Positions 1-6,813 of a stretch of 6,881 nucleotides of DNA are shown in pieces (position 1 is the first letter of the stretch; each line of letters begins with the position of its first letter). Both the position numbers and the translations under genes were made by a program. The stretch lies in NCBI GenBank assembly GCA_947462525.1, contig CANHPK010000081.1:1-6881 (forward strand), read 5' to 3'. The stretch comes from Roseiflexaceae bacterium. GTDB lineage: Bacteria > Chloroflexota > Chloroflexia > Chloroflexales > Roseiflexaceae. Under the pieces are notes generated by a model that was not told the origin of the DNA, did not search any database, and saw nothing but the letters and a program-made list of their open reading frames with translations.

Positions 1-366
1 GGTCGTGCTCATCTCGACGAACAAGCCAGCCGAACTGTTTTGGAGCAGCAACGAACCGGGTATTTTGAGGATGGTCCGGCGAACTGTTGTGACATCGGGT
101 TTGAGCGATACACCAAAGGTAAATTGTTCGCCCAAAATATTGTATGCATTCGCGTTTGTCGTCAAACGGCGTAGCCCATCGAAGCGCATTGCCCGATTCG
201 TACTCGTGCTGTTTGCAACTCCTGGTATGGCAGTCTGTTCGACGGCAGGACAATCAGGCAGCGCGGTACCTGCATCTGCAATACACGTTACAGTGGTTGC
301 ATTGAACCCACCATTTTCAACGGTTTTGGGTGTTGCATTCTCGTAGTTTATAAGCACACTCGGCAG
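1..366 (-). other. Start of a LamG/concanavalin-like jellyroll domain, cut by the window edge (residues 1671-1792)
   Basis: The segment runs from LPSVLINYEN through a cysteine-containing loop (C1698, C1709) to NRAMRFDGLRRLTT, then FTFGVSLKPD and TILKIPGSLLLQN. The order 'strand, long loop, A-x-x-F-D-G, then F-T-x-x-x-x-x-K-P' is the usual first half of bacterial LamG_3-type domains. The second half is outside the window. Confidence 0.65.
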
Positions 367-3300
367 CAATGCTTCGCGGGCACTACCGTTGATGGTGATG
401 ATTTCACCGCTGTTTGCCGCATAAGGACTCCAGCCGAGAACTTTTTCACGCAGGTCAGCAATACCATCATTATCGGAATCTGCACTGAGTGGATCGGCGC
501 TAACCCAAGTCGTCAATGGCAATCCGGATGCAAATCCATAGGTTACTTCCCAACCCCCGAGACGATTACCATTGACCACGCGGACAATTTCTTCACCATC
601 GGTCAGCCCATCACCATCGGTATCGGGCATCAAAGGATTGGTGCCGTACATCATTTCTTCTCGGTCAGTGACTTGGTCCCCATCGGTGTCAATCAGCGTG
701 AGCGACGTGCGCAGCGCAACTTCGCGGTCGTCAGAGACACCATCGGCATCCGTATCGGCGGTATTGTCTCGACCGCCAAGATCTGCTTCCAAAGTGGCGG
801 CGACACCATCATTGTCTGCATCATCAAATTGTGGAAAGCTTGGAACAGCGTCCTCAGGGGACCAGGCAAAGGTGTAGCCGGTGCCTTTGGCACGGAGTGC
901 GACAAATTCAGCAATCGTTGGGGGCAAGATATCATTGACCGTTTTGTTATCTTCATTGAGGTTCACATAGTTGATATCAGAATGCGTCTCGATGTAGCAG
1001 ACAACGATAGGGATGAATAACACAAATAAGTTAAAGCATGTTTGTTGTGGGACTTGTATCCCTTGCGACAATATCAGATCGCCCATCTGCTGATTAATGC
1101 CGCTACTCCGTAACGGGTTTGCGTAGCTTAATTGCGTCGTTTTGGAGAACGAATACGTCTTGTCACCATCGGAATAGCTCGATTGTGCTTGCCATTCATT
1201 GAATTGCGATCCAGCCGAAATTTGACCAGATATATCTGTTTGGGTATTGCTGAGTGCGTAGTTAAGCGACGCATTCCGCGCGCTCTGACCGGTCCACTGC
1301 CAAAAATACGGTATTGCCATCCATGTCGACGGGAAGGGCATCTTTTCGACATAGTCGGTAACAGACATCTTTAGGACCATCGCGTTCCCGCTGCGAAAAC
1401 CGAGCGACGTGTTTTGGAGCGATGCATCCGTGATGTCTATTTTTTTGGTGACAGAATATGGATCATCAGGATCGACAATCAAATTCGATTTGTATGGTGT
1501 AAAGAAATTCGTCAACAGACCAGTAACACCTCCGCACAACCATTGCCCTGCAGTACTGCGCTTTTGCTTTTCCGAAAGTGCAGTACACGCAGCCATTGCC
1601 ACCAAATCCAGGGATAGGATGATGATTGTGAACAGTTGTCCCAGTACCGGAATAGCGTTGAGTGCGGCGATAAACAGAATCGCGACGGTCATACCTGCCA
1701 TGTCGGATATTGCATTTGCCTTTTGGAATCCAAATTCAGCATTCACAGCCGACATAATTCCGATGGTCCATGCCGCAGCCAGCTGCGCCCCTACTGCAAC
1801 TTTGCCCAACACATCAGCAACTTTTCCGGCGGTACCAACCGCTTTCGATGCGGTAACTGCATCCTCCATTGCTTTCGCCAAGGTTCCTGCTGTCGTAATT
1901 GCATCTTTGACACCGTTGACGGTTTTTGCAATATAAATCACCGCACCGACCGTAACCCCTGTAATATAGAGTGCATCATAGGTTGATTGTGACAGTCCAA
2001 AAGTTGAATCGGTTGACGAGGAATTTGTCTTACCGGCCATAACCGCGCTGTAAATACCACCCGCCGCAACAACTGCCGTAACAAGAATCTGTCCGGCCGA
2101 CTTTGACCTGGCCCTAAATATTGTTGCTTTATCTTTACCCAAAAGTTCGTCCCACTTATCGAATGTTTCTAGTCCTTTTGCAACCACTTTGATGGTACTC
2201 TTCCCGGCAGAACCACTTGATTTGATGGTATAGTTTGTCTTTGCTTGTTCAGTAATCATCTGAACGATTTTTGCTTTGTTCGATTCCAATTGAAGGTTGG
2301 TTTGGGCGTTCCACGATGTAAGAAAGGGGGTGGCAAAAGACGCAGGCGTTAAGGACTCATCTCCAGTGACTGCACCAACCTGCTGATTCGACGTTTTTGG
2401 CAGCATAAACATGATGTACTGCGTCGTAGTCAGCGCTTCTATGAATTTTTGCCAATCAGACTGACGTACCTCTGCCGGCGCAGTTGCAGCCGTTACATTG
2501 GGGAGGATTTTCGCTATTTCTCCAGCTGAATCAGTGCTATCAAACGCTTGCCATTTGCCACCAATAACTTTATAGATCTGCCCATGCTCACTCCGTGTCA
2601 CATTCACCGCTGCAGAGCCAAAGTCAATGGTAGTGCTGTTGGAAAGAATACGAATACGATTCTTGTATTCTGTCAGCACAATCAACGCAGGTTGACAATC
2701 GGCCGTCGTTATATTTTCGCAGCTCTGCCGGAGCGTGGGGGTGGTGCTGGCACATCCGATTGCAAGGTTTGATCGACGGCACAGTCCATTATCAAGGACT
2801 TCTGGAATTTTTTCTGTCGTTATTTTGATGGCATGAGATTGACTTGGAAATTCATACAACGTCACTTTTGACGCGGTTTTGTCAATGCCATACGTACTCT
2901 GTGTTATCGCACTGCCGTTGCGTGTGTTGTCAAAGAGGGTGAATATCGATCGAGCAGGGTCGGTACTGCTCAACTGCAAGAACTGCGTGTTGATAAATGA
3001 GTCATTCAGAAATGCTGATATCTGCGTAATCCACAGGCGTCGTTTGCTTATATCTGTTACCTGTACGCTTTTCGGGTCTTCAGAAACAATGCCGGCACTG
3101 TATCCCTGTTCTTCGGTAGCGACCATACCCGCGAGGTAAAAGTCCGAATAATAGCGTTGAATCACCGAGGTATACTCGACGCGTTCCTCTGCGGTACAAC
3201 TTTCCATACCCGTTGGACAGCCATCTTGGATGGAATTAACCAGCCACTGCAGTCGATATTGATGCCCAATCAGCCATGGAGTCGCACTCGTCTCATAATA

Positions 3301-5376
3301 CATTTGTGCCGAAAATCCTACAATCGTACCAGAGTAGTCGTAAACAGGCTGCAACGGGACCGATAACGTCAACTCATTCGAGTATTTGTTGCCATTGGAA
3401 TCGTAACTCCAGCTTGCACTGATCCCGTAGGGCGCAAGTTTAGCTTTGTCGAGCCAGGCAGGGGCATTCGGGTCAGCCGGGCACGTATTGGTTGCATTAC
3501 AGACTTTGACCGGTAGATTCCCAGTTGACCCACTGCTGACTGGAATGCGCACTTCCAACATTGCAGTGACTTTGATGTCACCGTTATTGGCTTTGCTTTC
3601 TGTGGACATGTATGTTGGACTATTCGCGAACGTCGTGTCTTTGACACGTTCTATTTGACCAGCATTGTCATCCTTCGGCCAGTCGTAGATGGCGTTATTT
3701 GCTGTCAGCAACGTACGGTCTGCAGGCGTTATTTGGAGATCGACAATCAGCGGTTTAACCGACGGAATGGTGTTATTAATACGGAGCAGCATCGGGTTAT
3801 TTTCGCCATAGCTCGTGTTTACTTTGGCGGTGTTAGAAATGTCATACTTGTCAGGAATAAAATCATTATCATTGTCGTCATCGAGAAAATCTGGGATACC
3901 ATCACTATCTGAGTCCGCACAATTGGCTGTTTGATTTTGCAGTTTCTCAAAGCACTCCAGGGCGTCTGTTACCGAATCACCGTTCGTATCGGCGAGCAAC
4001 GGGTTAGAATAGTATGAAAACGCGCCAATAGTAGACGGATACTTGACTTCAAGACCATCATCAAGACCATCAAAATCAGTATCAGGGCTTTTTGGCCGTG
4101 TACCCAATTGTTGTTCCTGGAAATCCGACAACCCATCAGAATCCGTGTCAGTGAGCAATGGATCCGAACCAAAGAGCGTCTCTTGGGTATCGCTCAAACC
4201 ATCGCCATCGGTATCTGCACTGTCTGCGGATTCAGCCCGACTCGCGGTTCGACCGGTGATACCCGCAAAGAGTGGCTGATCGAGGACTGATGCTCCTGCC
4301 GGCGGGAGTGCAATCGCCGCACCATGCACGAGCGGCGACACCAGTGGGTTAAACAAGGCTGGCGGTGCTTCCGGTTGAGGGGTTGGGGCAGTTTGATTGG
4401 CCGTTGCAGCTGCAGCGTGAGGGATGTTGGAAAAGGGTTGATAGCCAATCAAAACGACCATCAGCAGCGTCAGTGGCACGGTGAGTCTTTTTGCATGCTT
4501 CATCAACACGCGAGCACCTATGACGACAATAATGAGCGCTATGACTGACAAAAGCCACTTCAGGACGACCGTGCTATCGAGCTGCGCATATTCACTCAAC
4601 ACAAATAAGGGTTGATTCATGAATTGTTGCAGTGCCAATCCGGAGCGCGCATAGGCAAAAAATGTCGACCGAATCGTGCTCTGTACCGCACCTTGTGACC
4701 CACTCGCCGGGAAAGAAAGCTTCAGCTCCAGCGCAGACGGTAATCCATCCTGATCAACTGCAATGTGGCCAGAGCCCGTCGCAGCCTTCAGTTGCGCGGA
4801 CTGTGCGAGCGACGTCCACTCGTCGCGGTACGAAATACCATTCGTGCTGTCGATTTTCAATAGTCGTTCAAAGTGAGCGGCGAATGCCTTACCGTCGAAT
4901 TCGAACGCATAGCCTGGGTTTGCTCCATCAACAGCGTTGGCATTCACGACACCCGACAAAAATGTGAGAGTATTGATCTGCGCAACGTTTGTGTTTGCTT
5001 TGACCGTTTGCCAGTCCGAACCGGGCTGACGCATATAGGTGACGCCGCGCTCACGGCGGACCTCGAGCATGATTCCATTCTGATTTTGAATGGTAATCTC
5101 GCTGGTGTGATTCGACTCATCGACTGCACCGTCGATGACTAGCTGATCATGTCGACTCTCTTTGCCGGTGTTGGTGATGCGTGGTGCGTAATCGCTGATA
5201 GAGTCTATTTCGGTGTGGAATTTATAAGCACCACTGAGTTTTGCGACCTCTTGGACGCGCCGCATACGTTCGAGCGGGCTGACCCGTTGATGTGCCGACA
5301 CCACCAAAAATGTACTCGTTAAAAGCACAACAATCGAGAGCAATACAGCAGTCGCATACGTGAATGTCTTGTTCAT
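1..5376 (-). CDS. Giant secreted or surface-anchored multidomain protein with TSP3-like repeats and LamG domain (3' end outside window)
   Basis: The frame is open for 1792 codons and runs off the left edge, so the true length is unknown. ATG at 5376 is chosen because it begins a signal-like sequence, has GGGGAA five bases upstream (weak ribosome site), and no other ATG, GTG or TTG occurs between it and the upstream in-frame stop at 5470-5472. Visible layout: signal/anchor helix 5-28 with a possible cut after VSA (28); LolA/LppX-like domain about 36-262 with GSGHIAVDQDGLPSALEL near 201-218; hydrophobic segments 274-291 and 298-312 separated by KHAKR; Ala/Pro-rich linker 313-372; Asp-rich TSP3-like repeats 388-512; unrecognised region 513-1092 with cysteines at 626, 632, 720, 727, 866, 875, 886 and 894; hydrophobic Ala/Gly-rich block 1093-1290; unrecognised polar region to about 1510; second Asp-rich block 1518-1652; start of a LamG-type jellyroll from about 1670 (MRFDGL at 1730-1735, FTFGVSLKP at 1752-1760). 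Repeats of this kind bind calcium in known families and LamG domains often bind glycans or proteins, so an adhesive or matrix role is inferred. No enzymatic motif was recognised. GC is lower than in the VWA gene. Confidence 0.9.
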   Translation of the reverse strand, partial: MNKTFTYATAVLLSIVVLLTSTFLVVSAHQRVSPLERMRRVQEVAKLSGAYKFHTEIDSISDYAPRITNTGKESRHDQLVIDGAVDESNHTSEITIQNQNGIMLEVRRERGVTYMRQPGSDWQTVKANTNVAQINTLTFLSGVVNANAVDGANPGYAFEFDGKAFAAHFERLLKIDSTNGISYRDEWTSLAQSAQLKAATGSGHIAVDQDGLPSALELKLSFPASGSQGAVQSTIRSTFFAYARSGLALQQFMNQPLFVLSEYAQLDSTVVLKWLLSVIALIIVVIGARVLMKHAKRLTVPLTLLMVVLIGYQPFSNIPHAAAATANQTAPTPQPEAPPALFNPLVSPLVHGAAIALPPAGASVLDQPLFAGITGRTASRAESADSADTDGDGLSDTQETLFGSDPLLTDTDSDGLSDFQEQQLGTRPKSPDTDFDGLDDGLEVKYPSTIGAFSYYSNPLLADTNGDSVTDALECFEKLQNQTANCADSDSDGIPDFLDDDNDNDFIPDKYDISNTAKVNTSYGENNPMLLRINNTIPSVKPLIVDLQITPADRTLLTANNAIYDWPKDDNAGQIERVKDTTFANSPTYMSTESKANNGDIKVTAMLEVRIPVSSGSTGNLPVKVCNATNTCPADPNAPAWLDKAKLAPYGISASWSYDSNGNKYSNELTLSVPLQPVYDYSGTIVGFSAQMYYETSATPWLIGHQYRLQWLVNSIQDGCPTGMESCTAEERVEYTSVIQRYYSDFYLAGMVATEEQGYSAGIVSEDPKSVQVTDISKRRLWITQISAFLNDSFINTQFLQLSSTDPARSIFTLFDNTRNGSAITQSTYGIDKTASKVTLYEFPSQSHAIKITTEKIPEVLDNGLCRRSNLAIGCASTTPTLRQSCENITTADCQPALIVLTEYKNRIRILSNSTTIDFGSAAVNVTRSEHGQIYKVIGGKWQAFDSTDSAGEIAKILPNVTAATAPAEVRQSDWQKFIEALTTTQYIMFMLPKTSNQQVGAVTGDESLTPASFATPFLTSWNAQTNLQLESNKAKIVQMITEQAKTNYTIKSSGSAGKSTIKVVAKGLETFDKWDELLGKDKATIFRARSKSAGQILVTAVVAAGGIYSAVMAGKTNSSSTDSTFGLSQSTYDALYITGVTVGAVIYIAKTVNGVKDAITTAGTLAKAMEDAVTASKAVGTAGKVADVLGKVAVGAQLAAAWTIGIMSAVNAEFGFQKANAISDMAGMTVAILFIAALNAIPVLGQLFTIIILSLDLVAMAACTALSEKQKRSTAGQWLCGGVTGLLTNFFTPYKSNLIVDPDDPYSVTKKIDITDASLQNTSLGFRSGNAMVLKMSVTDYVEKMPFPSTWMAIPYFWQWTGQSARNASLNYALSNTQTDISGQISAGSQFNEWQAQSSYSDGDKTYSFSKTTQLSYANPLRSSGINQQMGDLILSQGIQVPQQTCFNLFVLFIPIVVCYIETHSDINYVNLNEDNKTVNDILPPTIAEFVALRAKGTGYTFAWSPEDAVPSFPQFDDADNDGVAATLEADLGGRDNTADTDADGVSDDREVALRTSLTLIDTDGDQVTDREEMMYGTNPLMPDTDGDGLTDGEEIVRVVNGNRLGGWEVTYGFASGLPLTTWVSADPLSADSDNDGIADLREKVLGWSPYAANSGEIITINGSAREALLPSVLINYENATPKTVENGGFNATTVTCIADAGTALPDCPAVEQTAIPGVANSTSTNRAMRFDGLRRLTTNANAYNILGEQFTFGVSLKPDVTTVRRTILKIPGSLLLQNSSAGLFVEMSTT
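421..825 (-). repeat. Second block of Asp-rich TSP3-like repeats (residues 1518-1652)
   Basis: Motifs in order are DDADNDGVAATLE, DTDADGVSD, DTDGDQVTD, DTDGDGLTD and DSDNDGIAD, spaced by short segments such as EEMMYGTNPLMP. A longer insert of about 30 residues (VRVVNGNRLGGWEVTYGF onward) separates the last two motifs. The block lies more than 1000 residues after the first one in the same polypeptide and immediately precedes the LamG-like domain. Confidence 0.87.
1507..2100 (-). other. Ala/Gly-rich hydrophobic block (residues 1093-1290)
   Basis: Several hydrophobic helix candidates follow each other: about 1097-1112 (ILVTAVVAAGGIYSAV), 1136-1150 (LYITGVTVGAVIYIA), 1195-1211, 1227-1242 and 1243-1265 (PVLGQLFTIIILSLDLVAM). 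Between them lies an amphipathic, alanine-rich helix (AKAMEDAVTASKAVGTAGK). The block ends with CTALSEKQKR and a WLCGGVTGLLTNFF segment. It could be a membrane-inserting domain, a bundle of buried helices, or a translocation-type domain. No family was recognised. Confidence 0.55.
3841..4215 (-). repeat. First block of thrombospondin type 3-like Asp-rich repeats (residues 388-512)
   Basis: Successive motifs are DTDGDGLSD, DTDSDGLSD, DTDFDGLDD, DTNGDSVTD, DSDSDGIPD and DDDNDNDFIPD, most followed by a short helix ending in 'G-x-x-P' or 'S-N-P' (for example FGSDPLLT and YYSNPLLA). This DxDxDGxxD pattern is the calcium-binding signature of TSP3 and related bacterial repeats. A cysteine pair (C475, C486) sits between the fourth and fifth motifs. 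At DNA level the motifs appear as recurring 'atc ggt atc' type triplets on the plus strand but are diverged, so this is an old protein repeat rather than a recent DNA tandem. Confidence 0.88.
4408..4557 (-). other. Transmembrane hairpin with embedded signal-peptide-like segment (residues 274-323)
   Basis: Residues 274-291 (WLLSVIALIIVVIGARVL) and 298-312 (LTVPLTLLMVVLIGY) are hydrophobic and are separated by the basic loop MKHAKR. The positive-inside rule puts that loop in the cytoplasm and both flanking domains outside, consistent with the N-terminal helix. The part from M292 on reads like a stand-alone signal peptide: basic start, hydrophobic core, then PHAAAA as a possible signal peptidase site at 319-324. 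Confidence 0.7.
4591..5271 (-). other. LolA/LppX-like extracytoplasmic domain (residues 36-262)
   Basis: The segment opens with a short helix (MRRVQEVAKLSGAYKF), then alternates beta-strand-like stretches such as TSEITIQNQNGIMLEVRRE and GVTYMRQPGSDWQTV, has a helical part near 160-174, and ends with HIAVDQDGLPSALELKLSF. The closing 'V-D-x-D-G-L-P' strand followed by an alternating hydrophobic strand is characteristic of LolA/LppX/outer-membrane-lipoprotein-sorting folds. This is fold-level recognition by eye only; the ligand, if any, is unknown. Confidence 0.45.
5293..5364 (-). other. N-terminal signal peptide or membrane anchor of the giant protein (residues 5-28)
   Basis: After MNKTF comes an uninterrupted hydrophobic stretch rich in Val, Leu, Ile and Thr up to VVSA at 25-28, followed by the charged HQRVSPLERMRR. 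VSA fits a signal peptidase I site, but the helix is long enough to remain as an anchor. There is no cysteine near the end of the helix, so this is not a lipoprotein signal. Confidence 0.75.
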
Positions 5377-5405
5377 CAGTATTCCCCAGTGTGGATTTGC
5401 TGTAA

Positions 5406-5418
5406 CTATCGACGATAG
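5406..5418. promoter_or_regulatory. Palindrome CTATCG-A-CGATAG, candidate second operator or promoter element
   Basis: Two perfect 6-base arms flank one central base, centred 39 bases from the centre of the larger palindrome and sharing the TCGACGA core. It lies 30 to 42 bases upstream of the giant gene's ATG. On the minus strand a TTGGTG (5438-5433) and a TATCGT (5417-5412) could serve as -35 and -10 boxes, but their 15-base spacing is short and the match is weak. If they are used, the palindrome would overlap the -10 box, which would suit repression. Confidence 0.33.
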
Positions 5419-5441
5419 AGCGGTGTATGAATCACCAATTT

Positions 5442-5460
5442 TTCGTCGATAATCGACGAA
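5442..5460. promoter_or_regulatory. Palindrome TTCGTCGAT-A-ATCGACGAA, candidate operator
   Basis: Two perfect 9-base arms flank a single central base, 66 to 84 bases upstream of the giant gene's ATG. The half-site ATCGACGA recurs in the second palindrome at 5406-5418. A compact palindrome with almost no loop is more typical of a dimeric regulator's binding site than of an RNA hairpin. The regulator is unknown. Confidence 0.4.
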
Positions 5461-5511
5461 TGTTCGTTTTCAGTGACGAAAGATGTCGAGACACGGAATG
5501 CGCACAAAGAG

Positions 5512-5544
5512 GTGCAGTACTCTTTTCTTCGAAGAGTACTGCAC
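5512..5544 (-). terminator. 13-bp-arm hairpin, probable terminator after the VWA gene
   Basis: The arms GTGCAGTACTCTT (5512-5524) and AAGAGTACTGCAC (5532-5544) are perfect inverted complements around a 7-base loop. The hairpin lies 57 bases past the stop of the VWA gene and 135 bases before the giant gene's ATG. On the minus strand the stem is followed by CCTCTTTGTG, a poor U-tract, so intrinsic termination is plausible but not textbook. A second, weaker imperfect hairpin (TCCGG/CCGGA arms at 5565-5569 and 5577-5581) lies between it and the VWA stop. It could alternatively be an operator or an mRNA-stabilising stem. Confidence 0.55.
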
Positions 5545-5601
5545 GAGGGGTGTTTACCGCGGTCTCCGGATTTGTACCGGACCAGCCACAAAATGGATGT
5601 G

Positions 5602-6813
5602 CTAACCGTTCTCTGTGTCACCCGTTGGTGACGCGGTCTTCGCAGCGCGCCGCGGGCTGCGCTTTTCGTCGCGCATGGTAGCCAGCATTTTGCCCAATTG
5701 CTCGATGCTCACTAAGTTGTGTACGGGGATGAACTCGTCGATAAACGGCATGGCCGCGACCATCCCCTGGGTAAGCGGTTGGTAGCGCGGATTGCCCAAC
5801 AGTGGGTTCAGCCAAATGAGGCGGTGGCATGACCGTTGCAGGCGAGCCATTTCTTGCGAAAGCAGTGTCGGATCACCGCGGTCCCAGCCATCGCTGATGA
5901 CCAGTACGACCGGCCCGCGTGACAGGACACGGCGCGACCAACGCACGTTGAATTCGCGGATGGTATTGCCGATGCGCGTGCCGCCCGACCAGTCGAGGAC
6001 TTGCTTGCTGACCAGGGCGACTGCATCGTCGACATCGCGCGAACGGAGCAGACGGGTCACTCGGGTCAGTCGTGTGCCAAAGACAAATGATTCGACGTGG
6101 TCCATCCCGTCATTCAAGGTGTGGACAAATTGCAGCAACATGCGACTATAGCGGTCCATCGAGCCGCTGATGTCGCACAGCACCACGAGCGGACGGCGTC
6201 GGTAGCGCGGCGACCGGTACGACATGTGGAGTGGCTCTCCGGCAGAACGCATGCTCGAGCGCATGATGCTCCGCAGATCGATGACGCCACGGCGCTTGTC
6301 GCGACGGGACCGCCGCGTCCGCCGTAACGCAGGGCGCCACTTCATGCGGCGCATCATGTCGCGCGCTTGTTGGACCTCGTCGTGCGAGTAGCTGCCGAAG
6401 TCGCGCGTACGCAGGGTCTCGCTGCCGCTATAGACCATGGTCGCGCCGACTTTTTGCTCTTCAAGGTCGTCCGGGGTATCGCCTTCGTTGTCGTCCCCGG
6501 CCCCCGGCTTGCGGCGCGGCAAACGCAACGGTCGTTGCGGGACGCGAATGACCGGCAAGTTCGTATCTTGGACGTCGAGTGCAGACAAGCGCCGGAAGTA
6601 GAAGGCAAACGCCGATTCGAAAATCGGCATGTCATCGGCTTTGGCGATCAACGTGCACAAGGCAGCGTCGTGCAGGGCCTCGCGGTCGGTCACGGTGACG
6701 TACGTGAGCGCAGCGGCGAAATCGAGCAAATTGCCCGTGCCCACACGCACGCCCATCGCGCGCAACAGATGCACAAACCCGACGATGTGTTGGCTGATGT
6801 GCCCCTCGGTCAT
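5602..6813 (-). CDS. CoxE-like VWA domain-containing protein
   Basis: This is a complete 403-residue protein ending in TAG. It has no signal peptide or membrane helix, so it should be cytoplasmic. Residues 1-80 are helical and resemble the N-terminus of the CoxE/VWA_CoxE family (COG3552 type). Residues 100-125 are an acidic, low-complexity linker. Residues 152-207 are very Arg-rich and contain the GVIDLRSIMRSSMRSAGEP segment typical of the family just before the VWA fold. The VWA domain covers about 206-345 with a full MIDAS: DISGSM at 214-219 (D214, S216, S218), T279 in GGTR, and D308 in ISDGWD. The C-terminus is basic and disordered. CoxE-like proteins partner with MoxR AAA+ ATPases in metal insertion or complex remodelling (CoxD/CoxE in carbon monoxide dehydrogenase maturation is the known case), but no such target enzyme is present here. 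The start at 6813 is supported by the ATGA overlap with the upstream gene, by a TAGG six bases upstream, and by the lack of any earlier in-frame ATG before a stop. GC content is distinctly higher than in the giant downstream gene. Confidence 0.93.
   Translation of the reverse strand: MTEGHISQHIVGFVHLLRAMGVRVGTGNLLDFAAALTYVTVTDREALHDAALCTLIAKADDMPIFESAFAFYFRRLSALDVQDTNLPVIRVPQRPLRLPRRKPGAGDDNEGDTPDDLEEQKVGATMVYSGSETLRTRDFGSYSHDEVQQARDMMRRMKWRPALRRTRRSRRDKRRGVIDLRSIMRSSMRSAGEPLHMSYRSPRYRRRPLVVLCDISGSMDRYSRMLLQFVHTLNDGMDHVESFVFGTRLTRVTRLLRSRDVDDAVALVSKQVLDWSGGTRIGNTIREFNVRWSRRVLSRGPVVLVISDGWDRGDPTLLSQEMARLQRSCHRLIWLNPLLGNPRYQPLTQGMVAAMPFIDEFIPVHNLVSIEQLGKMLATMRDEKRSPRRAAKTASPTGDTENG

Noticed and set aside
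421..825. Periodic 'atc ggt atc' DNA pattern, considered as a CRISPR-like or satellite array
   Set aside because: Spacing is irregular, the copies are diverged, and the pattern is fully explained by the DxDxDGxxD protein repeats.
572..877. Plus-strand Ser/Val/Pro-rich frame that looks like a low-complexity secreted protein
   Set aside because: It is the mirror of the Asp-rich repeat block: complementary GAT/GAC/GGT codons read as Ser, Val, Ile and Pro. The same applies to 4043-4279.
1409..1936. Plus-strand open frame of 175 codons rich in Ala, Thr and Ser
   Set aside because: It lies antisense to the hydrophobic block of the giant gene; its composition is explained by the complementary Ala/Gly/Val codons, and no domain or credible ribosome site was seen.
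5406..5621. Minus-strand 71-codon frame spanning the VWA gene's end and the intergenic region
   Set aside because: It runs through the hairpin and both palindromes, overlaps the VWA gene's end in another frame, and shows no recognisable features.
5872..5883. RGD tripeptide (residues 312-314 of the VWA protein), considered as an adhesion motif
   Set aside because: The protein has no export signal and the tripeptide belongs to the loop after the MIDAS aspartate, so it has no adhesion meaning here.
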